A stretch of 49,840 bases of DNA from assembly GCA_000310025.1 (NCBI GenBank), contig FN649748.1, positions 1,602,259 to 1,652,098 of the forward strand, given 5' to 3'. This document shows positions 1 to 11,800 of the stretch, one piece after another. Source of the DNA: Ectocarpus siliculosus (taxonomy: Eukaryota; Sar; Phaeophyceae; Ectocarpales; Ectocarpaceae). A program made the position numbers and the translations under genes. Under the pieces are notes generated by a model that saw nothing but the letters and a program-made list of their open reading frames with translations, searched no databases and was not told the origin of the DNA. Position 1 is the stretch's first letter; every line of letters begins with the position of its first letter.

Positions 1-50
1 AAGGAAAAGGGCGGGTACCCAGATAGATCCCCCCTGCCGTAGGTGGCATA

Positions 51-240
51 AGATGTCCCCCCCCCCCCCCCCTGGACGAATTTTAGAGGCTCGATTTCTC
101 CACAGCAGAAAAGAGTGGTAACGGCGGCGCTGAAGCCGTCTCGTCGAAAGTTCTATTCCGAAAACGCGGCGTTTTATTTTAGCATCCTCTTGGTGGAGTA
201 GTCGAGCTTTGAATATCGGGAGCAGGGGGTGTGGTATCTT
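51..240. repeat. Degenerate terminal-inverted-repeat element, family 1, copy 1
   Basis: The left side (a C-rich run, then GGCTCGATTTCTCCAC near 88-103) is an imperfect inverted copy of the right side (GTGGAGTAGTCGAGCTTT near 194-211, then a G-rich run and GGTATCTT). The same arrangement, with a C-rich/G-rich block outside a GCTCGATTGCTCCAC block, recurs at 4989-5203 and 24872-25371. No coding sequence lies inside. This copy is the most decayed, so the ends are approximate. It looks like a non-autonomous DNA transposon (MITE-like), but no target-site duplication was confirmed. Confidence 0.5.
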
Positions 241-2269
241 GTGTCATGTCACCTGCGGTACCCGGGAACACGTTGCGTGGGCGGAGAGCGCCCGCTGCCG
301 AAACAGAGAAGGAGAAAGTGGGCCGACCAAAGTGTCGCGGTGGGAATTGCTTCGCGGATCGAGGGAGGGCTAGCAGCAGAGTTTTTTAACATAGCATGGT
401 GTAACACGGCAGGTTTTGCTCTGTGTAGTAGGCATGAAGTGGTGTTCAGTTTTGATAATTTCCTGTACAAGGGGTATCAGCAGAGGGATAGTTTTTATGT
501 AGCTTGAGATCAACAAGTTTATCACTTTTTCGTACATTGGACTGCCGCGTTTTGTGTATTTGGTGTTCCGGCGTGTGTTTCATCCTGTTAGTTTCGCCGG
601 GGACGTGGTGAGGTCTCTTCTCTGTTTCATTGTGTAGGCACGTTTTATTCTGTGACACGATGTGAGTGTTTTCTGCATGCCGGCAGTATCCATACACAGC
701 AAGCCCAATAGTTGGGTCCTGGTGCTCTTGCATGAAACATGTTCGCGTTTCAAGGATTCTCCGTGAGCCAACACCTCACAAATGCTGAGTCGGAGCTTGT
801 GGGAACCCTCGGTTTGAACGGTTTCGCCCGAACTCATCCGCAACTCGGATTGTGTCTGTAGTGTGTACGAGGCTCCCGTTCGGGGTTGGGTGGCTTGCCT
901 CCCGGGGGTGACGCAAGGGGACATGGCCAATAGCTTAACCTTTGTTCGGTGTTAAAGTGCCGGTTGCCGTACAATCTGCGGATAATATCTCGCAATCGTG
1001 TTGCGGGAAACTTTCTTTTTTTTTTCATCGTGACCTTCTCGTGCGCGTGGGGAAATGTGTGCTTGATGTAGGCTAACGCCGTATTTGCCGCTGAGGCTAC
1101 TGCTGCCGTAGTGTAGACTTGTTGCACATTCTCTTCGGCGAGTATTTGGACGGTCATCGCTACTACCCAGGAGGAGATTTCTGGGCAGGTTATATCTCTT
1201 ATTCGTTCGGGCCCCGATGGATAATCGGGAAACTGGGACCCTGATCTCCTCGCGAATTTCCCCACGGTAACAGGGAAATCATCATGTCGCACGGTCGACG
1301 GCCGGTGATTGCCTATTGTTAGGTGTTGGCTGCTGGCAGCTGGTGATCATACTGCTGCAACCTGCTGCTCTCGCTCTCTCTCTCGCTGTGTGTATGCCGT
1401 GTTGCTCTCATGGGGTGAGTGTTGCGCAGGAGGAGTCAAAAGTGTTCTTTTTTTTTGTATATACTGCGAAGGCTTGTTTGGTTCGGAAAGGCTCCCCGCG
1501 ATTTCGAGCCGGTCCCGGCAACTTCAGGCGTCGATTGCACGCGCCACGGATGCCTGGGGGTCCTCGGGCATGCGCGGTAATGTGCCGACGAGCCCCCTGC
1601 GTGCCTCTCAGAATCTCAGAAGCAAGCGTGAGAAATGGTTCGCTGCCGCGAGCGACAGATATATGTCCCGAAGCACGAAAAACATCGACATGACGCCTGT
1701 ACATACAAGGGTACCCTCCGGAGAGAGCCCATGGAAAACAAAACGGCGGAGGTGGCGAAACATGCTCTCCCCATGTTCGAGTGATGCTGTGTTGTTCAGG
1801 GAGAAAGCTGATTGTAGGGGTCTGTTTGCTGACTCAGCGCATCTCACCATGTGTACGCCAACCGCCCGCAAATATCAATTTATTGCCATGTTAATAGCGG
1901 CTGTGACGTTTCAAAGGTCGACCAGCCCGGCTATGGCGTTCCCAACGCTCGAAAAGCTTTCTTGAATTGGCTGCTGCTGTCGCTCCCTTCACTGTTTTCA
2001 ACGCGACCTAGATTTGTTCTCAGTTGTGGTGCCACCCCCCTGTGTGCGTCGTTAACATCCCGCCTGCCTGTGGTTTGCTTTGCGTTTTCATGGTCCGACG
2101 CTCCGCCAGTGCTGTGCTATCACCGTCTCGAGTGCCATCGGCTTGACGCCGCAGGCTGTCGATGAACCATACGCAGTGCACATGTCCAAATCATCGCTCG
2201 AAGCCCAACACTTGCAACCGATTGCAGCTCTCAGCTCCGTCGCAAGCACGTCAGAACGCACCAACGGAG
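241..2269. other. Spacer without a supported gene
   Basis: Several open frames of 70-218 codons occur on both strands (for example 1309-1965 plus and 834-1292 minus). None shows a recognisable motif, an exon-like composition, or paired splice sites that link to anything else. I see no RNA gene here. An exon of an unrecognised gene cannot be excluded, because exons elsewhere in this window are only 50-200 nt long. Confidence 0.5.
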
Positions 2270-2600
2270 CGGTGCGCCGATGCCGACTGCGCTGAAGGGG
2301 GGTCGTTAAACCCCAGGCCTGGATGAAGATGGACGCAGAAACACGCGAAGGTTTAGCCGACAACAAGCATATCATGTTCCAAAACATGAAGGAGGAGGAG
2401 CAGCGCCGCGCGGAGGCTCACGCGCCGTACGTCGAGGTAGGTACCAGTTGACCGGCGCTGCTCCTCCTCGTTCATGTTTTGGAACATGATATGCTTGTTG
2501 TCGGCTAAACCTTCGCGTGTTTCTGCGTCCATCTTCATCCAGGCCTGGGGTTTAACGACCCCCCTTCAGGGCAATCGGCATCGGTGCGACTCGTCGCCTG
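2270..2600. repeat. Large inverted duplication with an exon-like arm
   Basis: Bases of about 2270-2408 and 2453-2600 are near-identical reverse complements separated by a 44-nt spacer (2409-2452). The similarity fades at the outer ends, and there are few mismatches in the core. In the left arm on the plus strand an acceptor-like CCCCAG (ending 2315) precedes a 40-codon open frame (2316-2435), whose end falls in the spacer before a donor-like GTAGGT. That looks like an internal exon rich in Glu and Lys, with phrases such as FQNMKEEEQRR. I do not recognise the protein and see no flanking exons, so I read it as an exon fragment captured in a fold-back structure. Confidence 0.8.
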
Positions 2601-3194
2601 GGTTCGAACATGTTCCCCACTATGTTTGTGCCCCGCCGTTTTCGCAACACCGTGCTGCCTGTTTGCGCACACTTCTGTTACAAAGCTTAAGACGCTCTAT
2701 GGTGGCTAGGGAAAATCTTCGGGCATACTCCCAACTATTGCCACCTGTGAATCATTATCATTCCACGCTCGGACAGTCCACACAGCTGACGTCGAAGGGC
2801 CCAGCGAACCACACCGAACCAAAAAGACGACAAATAAAAACCTGTGTACAGCAGCAGTCTACAAAGGCGCGCGTTAAGCTTCGCATCTGCCGAATCAGAC
2901 GAAAAGCACGACGCTCTTCCTCGGGCACTGTCGTCGTTACCCGTGCCACTAGAAACCCGCAGGCCACGTACAAAAACGTGGTATCGATGGCGCCTCTGCT
3001 TCTGACAATTGACAATATTCACAAGAGGCTGCCAAGGAAAACAGCAAGCAGCAAATACCACGGCCCCGACAGACAATAGGCATGGCCAACCCATGGTGTT
3101 TTTTGACGTCTACATCTCTAGCACAAGAAGCGGGCGGCGCCCGGCCCGCCACAAGAAGCAAGCATGCATACCGTCCCCGCACACACGGCACCAA
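2601..3194. other. Spacer downstream of the PSMG4-like gene
   Basis: This stretch lies between the inverted duplication and the stop codon of the minus-strand PSMG4-like gene, and should include that gene's 3' untranslated region. Overlapping frames on both strands show no recognisable motif. Confidence 0.4.
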
Positions 3195-4187
3195 TCAATC
3201 CTCGGCTTTCAAGAGAGCGACGACCTTCGCCTCGACGGCAGCCACCAGGATCTGCGAGTCCTCCGACAAGTCGCAGCTCACGAACACCACCCTCCCGGTG
3301 CGTTTGCACAGCCGCTGCGCCATGCTCACACCTACCCCTCCTCCGCCGGCCTCCCCGGCCCCTTCCCCCGCCAGCAGCGGCGTGGCCGTCGGCATGCCTC
3401 CGTCGAAACGGGTCCCCACGGCCGCAGCCAACGACCCCTGGGCCACCGAGCCTTCCGTCGCCGCCCACACGTAGCACGAGCCCGCCAAGACTACGACGTG
3501 GCCGACCACGGAAGCACCGAGGGTCGGTTCTCGAACGTCGAAAGATACGACCTTCAACTCCGGGAGCACCGCTTCAGAACCTGCGTCTTTCGTCGGCGCG
3601 GCAGCCGGCGGCGACGGCGCGGGCTCCGCAGGCTCGCGCGAGGCAGACCTCGCCGGTTCGACTGACCCCTTGCCCTCCGCTTTTAACCGTCTCGCCGGCT
3701 CTGGTTCTCCTGCCGCCGCCGCCGCCGCCGCCGTCGCCGCCGCCACCGTCTCTGATGCAGGTACCGGGGGAGGTTTCCTTCCCACATCACCGACATCGTC
3801 GGCGGCAGGAGGTTCCTCAGGTGTGGTCTCGGTCGGCGCTGCTGTTTCAGGGCTCCCGCTCTCGGCAACTGCAGGTGGCAGTTCGAGGGTTGCGGCGCTG
3901 GAGGGTTGAGCGTTCGTTGCCATGTGAATCTCTGCTAGTAGGAGTTGTTCTAGTGTTGGTGCTGTTGGTGCCTGTGCTGCCGGCTCTGATCCCGCTAGGG
4001 GTTCTGCTGCTGGCGTCGGTGCTGGCGGTTTTTTCCTGGAGAACAAGGAAGTCGCCGGGGCTAGCTTCCTCAACAATCGACCTCCGTGCAATGATCCCGC
4101 CGTCAACGACTGGGTTATTCTTGTTGTCGCCGTCGTCGTTTGTTTCTCAAGCCCCCTGATGAGAGCCATCCCTCGCGGGCCTTCCAT
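3195..4187 (-). CDS. PSMG4: Proteasome assembly chaperone 4 (PSMG4/PAC4)-like protein with long N-terminal extension
   Basis: Single long reading frame ending at 3195. The last ~120 residues (about 211-330 if the start is 4187) resemble the PAC4 family: a beta-strand leading to SCYVWAAT, then TRFDGGMPTATPLL, MAQRLCKRTGR and VVFVSCDL. This matches the family pattern of a hydrophobic strand, LWVG, pvsTsLlG, aqRLarktgkqvfvS. PAC3-PAC4 dimers help assemble the alpha ring of the 20S proteasome in the cytosol or nucleus. Family members are usually ~120-150 residues, whereas here ~200 residues of Ala/Pro/Glu-rich, probably disordered sequence precede the domain. The start is uncertain. 4187 is preferred for its purine at -3 and G at +4, and because the Pro/Ala-rich composition begins downstream of it. 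3923 is a shorter alternative, and the frame stays open to 4535. An upstream first exon is possible. Confidence 0.65.
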   Translation of the reverse strand: MEGPRGMALIRGLEKQTTTATTRITQSLTAGSLHGGRLLRKLAPATSLFSRKKPPAPTPAAEPLAGSEPAAQAPTAPTLEQLLLAEIHMATNAQPSSAATLELPPAVAESGSPETAAPTETTPEEPPAADDVGDVGRKPPPVPASETVAAATAAAAAAAGEPEPARRLKAEGKGSVEPARSASREPAEPAPSPPAAAPTKDAGSEAVLPELKVVSFDVREPTLGASVVGHVVVLAGSCYVWAATEGSVAQGSLAAAVGTRFDGGMPTATPLLAGEGAGEAGGGGVGVSMAQRLCKRTGRVVFVSCDLSEDSQILVAAVEAKVVALLKAED

Positions 4188-4601
4188 TGCGCACGGCAAC
4201 GAAATTGAACGGGCGGAACATTCAAGACAAGACCTTTGAGTTACCCAAAGACGGAGGCCAAAACAACGAGCGGGTGCGCGAGATCTCTCATGGGTGCGGT
4301 TCAGACGACAGCACCCAGCACCCCCTGAGGTTGTGTCGACTTGTGCTTCGTGATCAGGGTCTCGGGCTGGTGCACCGGCGTGGAGTTCGAGAGCGACTTG
4401 TGATGCCGAGCACAGCAGTGCGCCCATAGCACCATCGGAGGGTGAGGAATGAGAGCACAAACGAAGCACGTCGAAAGCTCGTACCCCGGACATGTCAACG
4501 CTGTTGCTGTTGCCTACTTCTACATTACTGGACATTCAACACCAGTGTGCACCAAAACACTTGTCCGGAGGTGGTGTACGTTGTATCGCAAGCTGGATAT
4601 C

Positions 4602-4715
4602 CTATGCATACTTCTTGCTCTCACCGATAGCTTTCGCCGCATCTTCCATGTCTCTCTGGTGCTCTTCGTGTATCTTCTTCGACGTCGCGGCGTCAAATAT
4701 ATCTATGTCTCCCAT
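4602..4715 (-). CDS. Possible small or terminal exon, 37 codons, unknown
   Basis: A 37-codon minus-strand frame starts with ATG at 4715 and stops at 4602. It has a charged, exon-like composition (DIDIFDAATSKKIHEEHQRD, then DMEDAAKAIGESKKYA). Just upstream on the minus strand is a pyrimidine-rich tract ending in GCGGCAG, a good acceptor, so it may be the last exon of a gene to its right. A donor-like GTGAGA inside the frame instead allows an internal exon that could join the PSMG4-like gene, although I found no convincing partner acceptor in phase. No family was recognised. Confidence 0.3.
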   Translation of the reverse strand: MGDIDIFDAATSKKIHEEHQRDMEDAAKAIGESKKYA

Positions 4716-4988
4716 ATCTGCCGCAGAAGACGTGTGCACCAAGACGGACAGCCGTGAACAGATCACCGAGGTCGAAAACGGTGGGGTAATTAGTAAAGGA
4801 CTGTAAGCTGACCCGCCGGCGCCAAGTTGGTCCACAACTAATCTCAAACCACACCATACATAATGATATAATGATATATGCAAGCACCGACGCTCGCAAG
4901 ATTGGAAGTGCCCCGTTAAATACCTCACATCATAATGACTATGCCGTAGCACTCTGTAGAGCGTTCCTACCATTGTACCGTACGAGGC

Positions 4989-5203
4989 GGGAGAGATGGC
5001 ACTCCCCCTAAATTACTGCTGTAACCGATTTTGAAACAAAGCTCGGTTGCTCCACAACAAAGCTTGTGCCAACAACAAACGTGTTGGTTTTCGAAACATC
5101 TCGTCGAGGTCTACTTGTAGCGTATCGGGCTCTTTTCCGCAACCACTTGGTTGTGGAGCAATCGAGCATTGAAAGTCGGTCTAGGGGGGGTGCCATCTCT
5201 CCG
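4989..5203. repeat. Terminal-inverted-repeat element, family 1, copy 2
   Basis: The left end GAGAGATGGCACTCCCCCTA with a following CTCGGTTGCTCCACAAC is the inverted counterpart of the right end, GTTGTGGAGCAATCGAGCATT followed by CGGTCTAGG and TGCCATCTCTC. The terminal repeats are about 60 nt and the whole element about 215 bp. The inside is non-coding. Similarity to 24872-25371 continues beyond the right end (a CCGTTCTC and TAGGACGA block), so the mobile unit may be larger than the inverted repeats. Confidence 0.75.
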
Positions 5204-5876
5204 CCCATGTACGGTAGGTACTAGTAGGTAGACATCGAAAGACAGGTATTTGTACCGTTCTCCTGTCCGGTAGGACGATGACCTCTCCGATTGCTTTGGA
5301 CCAAGCTCCCGATAATTGCGCAGTGCCGACGAACGACTTCAAAACACTACTCTTAAAGGAGGCGGGCGATCAACCTAACACAGCCTCCCACACAGATGAG
5401 CCGCTTGGAGATGCTCCCAACTAAATACTGGTACATGCATAGTACCTGGTAACAGCTGCGGGACATCTTTACGCACCCACGGAGACATGCTGCAGTCTGC
5501 AGTACCTGCCTGCGGGCTCAGCTACTTGGGGGACGAAAGAGGGATGCAAGAAAGCTAGGCTCACCGCTGAGGTACTCACCCATATCTTCTTTACCTATGG
5601 TTGAACCAGGCGATGTCATTGAGCTGCAATGTCCAGGACCTCTTGTGGAACCGCGGGGCAGTTGACCAAGCACGCAAGTACGAGCAAGCACGGGGGTCAA
5701 AACGCGGCGTAATTACATCGCACCAAGTACCCTTAATATTCTAGTCCGCGGCCCCCATTCGTTGCTCCGCGAAGCAGAGACGTTCGAACACTGCACAGCA
5801 GCGAGGCACAGAGGCAGAGAAGAGAGGAAGAGAGGGAGAGGAGTAGAGGACAAAGGGATAGGGAGAGGAGGGAGCC
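5204..5876. other. Spacer and presumed promoter/5' leader of the V-ATPase subunit C gene
   Basis: No gene is supported. The 5204-5430 part holds the outer flank of the family-1 element. The stretch 5800-5870, just before the start codon of the subunit C gene, is strongly purine-rich (repeated GAGAGGA) and is likely leader sequence. I see no convincing TATA box. Confidence 0.4.
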
Positions 5877-8800
5877 ATGAGTGGCACCACGTATACGTTG
5901 GTTTCCCTGCCCAACGAGCAGCAGCCTCCTGACCAGGTGAGGAATTGAGAGCCCTGTGAAAAGAGTGAAGCGAATCGATCGGATGTGTGTGCATCGCTTC
6001 TCGCTTCTGCTTGCTCCCCTTTTGGGACAGTGGGCAGGAGCCCCAGTGTAGGTCGCACGAGGTGGTCTTTCACGTGGGTTTGTTTGTCGTGCTCAGGTGT
6101 GTGATAGTATGAGTGGGAAGTCGGGTATGTATCTCTCACCGTGCACAACAATAGAGCAGTAAGCAGTCACGTTACTTACGTGCTTGTTCGCTAACTGGGA
6201 AGATGATGGGGAGGTTCTGTGCCATGCATGGAGCGTGCTTGGAGAGCTGGCGCTGATCTACAATCATCAGGTTCTGAGAGACAGAACCTGATTGAGCGTT
6301 TTACCTTGGCATTCGCCGGGATTGATATTCCCTGTCCATGGGCCGTTTGCTGAGGTTCCCTGTAATGCCACCCGAGTTTGCAGCTACTGCAGTCCGTGCA
6401 GCACGGAAGAAAAAGAAACACAGCCTCCTACTCTTGTTGGGTCTTGCAAGCGTCGTCACTCGTTCAGTTCTACGCCACCTTCGCTGGTGCATGCCTGTTC
6501 AACCTCACCGTGAAGGCGCGTGCCTGCTGTGCCTCCCGCGTACACCAGGGGCTGCTGTTTGCGAAAGAGCAATTGGCTACGATTTGCTCGGAGAGGTGGT
6601 CTGTCCGTGGAGGGGGGCGTTTTGGTTCTTAACTGCCAGAGGCAACGACTCGATACAATCCGTTTGATCGCGTCCTCCTTTGCTTACAACAGGCAGCAGT
6701 GCTGCCCCGAATATTCTTTGCCCACCCACTCCAACAAGAAACGGCACTCCGCACTACTGTAATCAGACCCTCTCGAACACTCGAACACGCGTTTTTTCAT
6801 CCTCCACTTCGAGCGCTGCGTGCACGATTATTAATACTACGGTAGTTGCTCTATTTGTACAGATTACGCTGAATCACTGGGGTATGCGGCGGTCGTGCTC
6901 TTTCGATATCGAGTTGTGTCCGGTTCTCCAACACAGACTGTGGGTATATCTCGAATGGGTAGTCTTTCTGTGTGTGTTTTTATTATTCCTTAACACATAC
7001 TTCTAGATGGTTGTGAACCAGCACAAAAATAGTTCTGGTGCTGCCGGCACATGGTGCAGCGATATTTCCACTCTAGTGTTGTGCCTATGCGCCTCTCTCG
7101 TCTGCTTGTAAGCAAACAGACACGTCTATAATAGCAGGCGAGAGTAAGAACAGCCCACGCCGACGTGTTTACCGCGGGCAACCCGAAGCCTCTTACCTGG
7201 GCAAGCGCTTTCGTTTCCTTCGTTTGGTGGTTATGTTGCCTCTGAGAAAGTGCGGTCCTCATGGGATGGCCAAGCGTCGGGCGTGTTATCCTTGTCGCCC
7301 CGCGACCAAATTCTCGGCTCAAGAGCAACAGCGGTCACAAAGGAAACCCCCCGACTCCCTTTGGTCTGGTGAAAGCCCGTGCTGCTCCGTCCCGGCTTTG
7401 TAAGGGTGCGAGGTCAATGGTCTAACGACTACGGCATGCACGGCCATGAGCACACCCGGTTTTACACCTACTTGGAAGAATATGATTCTTCCTGGACGAT
7501 TACTCAACAATGAGCATGTATTTGTGTCGTATGTAGGCGCGTTTTTTTCTGGATTGTGGCTGCGGGTGTAGTGCTCCCGCCCTGACTTGCTGTCCGGTGA
7601 TATATTCCCTGCCTGATGTCCCACTTCCCCTCCTTGCGGGAAACTGAGCGGTCAAAATATGTCCAAGGGTGATGATGCTCACGTCCCATGCGGACGGGAT
7701 GCAGGGCTTTACATAGTCGCATGTCCCGGAACCCTGCCGTTGGGACCGACTCTCTTGTGGTACATATAGATTCGTGAAATTTTTCCCTTTCACGTGGCGG
7801 CGACAAAACACTCCTTGCTGTGACTTGCAGCCACGCTTGAATATGCACCTATTAATAGTCTGAACAAGTCGTTTGGCGGAGGCAACAATAGGTTTTCGGC
7901 TCGTGGCCACGCAAGTCGTCTTTTCTTCTTCGTTGAAGACCACGGAAGCGAAAAGGTGCTGAATAGACTTCCTCAAAGCGATGCTGGGGTTTGGCGACGG
8001 CGGTGGCCTATCCCGTCGCTCCCTTGACATACATGCCGTGTGTCCCCGGTACAAGAAAGCAAGTGCGTTGTCAACGGCATTGTTCGTTAACTTATTTACA
8101 AATGTAGCTGGAACATTTCGATTCATGTCGTGTTACCGCGGCATCCGTTTTTGGCCTCCCCGACGCGGCCTTGTCCTTTCGCTCTTGTGTCAACTCTTTC
8201 GCGATACTGTACATCCCACACCAACAAAGGGCAAAGTGTTCCTGCAGCGGATTAAGTGTGCCTAATTTCAACGGTTTTGACGACAACGTTTGTGTGTCAG
8301 GTGTTCGGGAAGCTCAAGGGTTCAGCCGTCAAGACCTATGCCGACATCTTTAAGGTCGAGGTGCCTGCGCTTCAGGTGGGTGTCCTTCATTTTTTCGGGG
8401 TTCCTCTTTCTCTCGGTTTTTCTTGTACACCCTAGCACGTGTAAATTTTTCGCGCGTAACTCTTCGTTAGACTATGCCACATTCCCACCTGTGTCTACCC
8501 ATCTCGGCACCCATTACAGGGAAAAATTCGCCCGTGCCTGCTTGTTGTTCTAGATTCATTTGGAAGAAGGATCCCGAAGGGTAGAAAAAGCAGCCCGCCG
8601 CTCGGGACAAAACGTGTGCTGCCGTCTTCCCATCAACCTCAAGTTTCCTTGTCTTGCTTGGTGGATTGCTCGATGTTTTTCGCAAGATGTGGTGTGTTGT
8701 TCCTCTTGTCGATCTCATGTGTCGCGAATTTGTTCATCCATTGCGCTCGGGCGTACGTCGCCGCGCTCAGGGTTAGGGTTAGGATTATGATTAGGGTTAG

Positions 8801-11800
8801 ATGTCGCCACCGCAATATAATTTGGCTCTTCTCCCTCACTTTCTGGGCTGGCTCTTGTTCTAAACACGCACCCTATTCCGGGTAAACAAAACCTATTATC
8901 TGTTCCCTGTGCAGCCAGCCGTTGTTGACCAATATTTTCAAGCGCTTCCGAACAACCACGTTTTGGTCAATCAACGCTCCCGCTTGGAATCCCCCGATGA
9001 TGGCGGTGCTTGGTAACTCCACTGCAGAGTTTGGTGACAGGTTCGACTTGTTCCTGGGCGCTCGTTTACGCTAACCCCTGCCAACCGACCACGTTCTCCC
9101 GCTGTCCGGGTTGTCGTTTTGTTTGACGGGTGATGATGGTGCGGCGCGGCGTTGACAATGCAGGTCGGCACCCTGGACTCTTTGATGCAGCTGTCGGACG
9201 ACCTGGTGCGGATCGACATGCTCGTGGAGAACATGGTCCGCAAGATAGAGAAGCAGTACATGGAGGTGGCTGGCGAGGCGTCGGAGACACTCAAGGTGAG
9301 AGCTTGTCAGCTCGGCGGGGCGGGGGGAGGGGGCGTATCGAATCGAGCAGGAGGGAGGGTGAGAGAGAGAGAGATAGGAACGAAGGAAGACCGACGTGGA
9401 GGCGGTGGGGGGGCAGACAGAAGCAGAGACAGCGTACAATGCAGGCATCGCGTGATCAGTGAGACAGAGGGTCGCCACACCGACAGCTTCACAGAGAAGG
9501 CGCGTGGTGTGCATGGTTCCCCACCCGACCCATACCGCTGCGGCCCACTGCGATCTCCCGGACGCGAAAGCGTGTAGTCGCCATTGCCCCATGTCCGTCC
9601 ACCCTGCTTTTCGGTTTGACTTGTATGTTCGTGTTTTGGCACTCGTTGATGCTGAGGGCAGCCTCGCTTCTCTCCCAGTTGCTCTCTCCCTCGATTTTTC
9701 GCGAGTCTTTCCGACGCTTTAATTTGTTCTTTTTTCGTGCGTTAGTTCATGCGCACGTATGAGACTTGTGTCTTTCCCTATCCACGAGGCTTTTCCCTCG
9801 CCTTTTTCTTGTGGATCGCCTTTGCCGTACGTACGTAAGTAGCTCCTCATCCTCTTCTGGCATCGTCTCTCAACCTTTGTCCCGATATTTATTGTCGTGG
9901 TGGGTCCTTCTGCCTGGTGTACCTAGGTGGCCGGAGTGTCGCCGGGGCAGTACGTGCGGATGTTCGAGTGGGACTACTCCAAGTTCGCCGTGCGTCAGAG
10001 GCTGCCGGCCCTCGTCGCGCTAATCCAGGGGTCCGTCGGCAAGATCGAGGAGGAGCACCGGAACCTGTCCATGGTCTTCGCCGAAAAGAACCAGGCCATG
10101 CAGGTTAGCCAGCGGGAACCGTTACGGCAGAAAGGGAGGCGGTGGTTTTGTTTTTGTAGAGCTGACCCAGGCTAGAGAGGTTGGAAAGGTTAAGGACATG
10201 TGGTCTAGTAAGATTATGAGTTTTTTTAGCAGATATATGAAATCGTATCGTCGTTGCGAAAGAAGCACCAGGGCGTATGTATGTATCGGTGTGCGCTCGG
10301 GGGGAGTGGGTGATACCGGTTGAGTGAGTGGTGCAATATAGCTGATTGAGGGGAGGGGGTTATGATTCACTATCCAAGCGATGGCCGACGCTTAGAAACA
10401 AGGTGGAAGGTGGAAAGATGTTGTACGACGGCGTCAACAACAAGCAGGAAGAGGACTCCAACCATTGTTGACGGCCTATGAAAGAAACTACTTCTTAGCG
10501 TCCTGGTCTCTCCTCGCGACGGCTTGCCGTACAACGTAGCCATTGGGGGCCCGCAGTTTGTACATGCGGTGTAACCCCACCCACCCACCCACCCACCATG
10601 CGATATCTCCGAACGCGGCCGAATCGTACGTCTCAAACACCGTACATTCTTCACGCAGGCGCTCAAGCGCAAGAAGGGCAACAACCTTGCCACGGTGGAG
10701 CTATCCGAGGTGCTGTCGAGCGAGCAGCTGCGGGGCGTGATGATGGTGGACACGGAGAACCTGGTGACGCTCGCCGTGGCCATGGGCAAGCCCCAGGAGA
10801 AGGACTGGCTCGAGGGGTACGAGTCCATCGGAAGCGTGAGTGCCTGCGGGCGGACGGACGGACGGACGGACGGATGGCATGACAATGCCGACGAGAAGGG
10901 GGAAGAGATGCGTAGACGAGAGAGAGAGTCGATTGCCGTCGTTGTAGGTTGGCGAAGGGCGAACATCAGTGGATGCAGAAGAGCATCGTTGTACTCACCG
11001 CCGGATACGGATAGTGCCATGTTTACTCCTCATTTTTTTTTTTGTTCCCACGCGTCGGTCGGCGTTCGCACCCTCTTGGTTTTCGGACAGTCAATCGAGA
11101 GCTTTGAAAGTCAGTCTAGTGTGGGTGCGATCGCTCAGTGCCGACCGGGTGGCGATTGAATACACAAGGGTTCACGGGTGGCCAAGGCAGGTTGCATTGT
11201 ATGCAGCTAGCCCCGCATCACGGATTACGGCGTTGGTTCAATAAATAGGGTGGGCTGGCAGCGTAGACTTAAATGCGTCCAAGGTCGGTCCCCAACGTCC
11301 CAACCTGCCGCCGGGGAGGTTGGGCACCAGCTACAACCTCCTTTGGCCACCTACGTTGTCACGGCCTATACCTTCAATTCAAGCCCAGGAGACGAAGGGG
11401 GACCAGGGAGCATGAACCAAAAGAGCCGTCGGGCGCATGGGGAGCTCGAGGCATAGATCTAAGTCCATCAGTATCGGATTGATTTTCTTCACGAAAGGCA
11501 TATACCTGCCGCCTTCTCCAGACCAAGCCTCATTTCGAGCACCGCACGCGTTTGTTCTTTGCTGCTGCAGGAAATTGCCTCTCTCGGCAGCCCGGACTGG
11601 TCCAACCCTAGCGTAGCGTACAGCCTCGGCACCCAAGACGGGCAGTTCGGCCCCGGGTTTTCCAGCAGGGGCGTCGTGAAAGGGTCTCCCGTTGTGCCCG
11701 GCTCCACCCAGAAGGTGTTGGAGGAGGGGGAGCAGGTCCTCTACACCGTCACCGTGCTCAGAGGGCAGTACCAGGTGTGGACAGTCGTTTGGGGGGTGTC

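Noticed and set aside
834-1292. Minus-strand frame of 152 codons with a protein-like middle section
   Set aside because: No recognised motif, no splice context, and the ends are low-complexity. Open frames of this length arise by chance in GC-rich DNA.
1309-1965. Plus-strand 218-codon frame
   Set aside because: Starts with an ATG in a repeat-rich spacer, has irregular composition rich in Cys, Ser and Arg, and overlaps other frames. No family recognised.
2570-2620. tRNA-like GGGTTCGAAC segment
   Set aside because: No paired acceptor stem, D arm or anticodon arm can be drawn around it.
8914-9020. Possible extra exon of the V-ATPase gene after CCCTGTGCAG
   Set aside because: The subunit C alignment is continuous from exon 8301-8375 (ends VPALQ) to exon 9164-9295 (starts VGTLDSL), so an exon here would interrupt a conserved strand.
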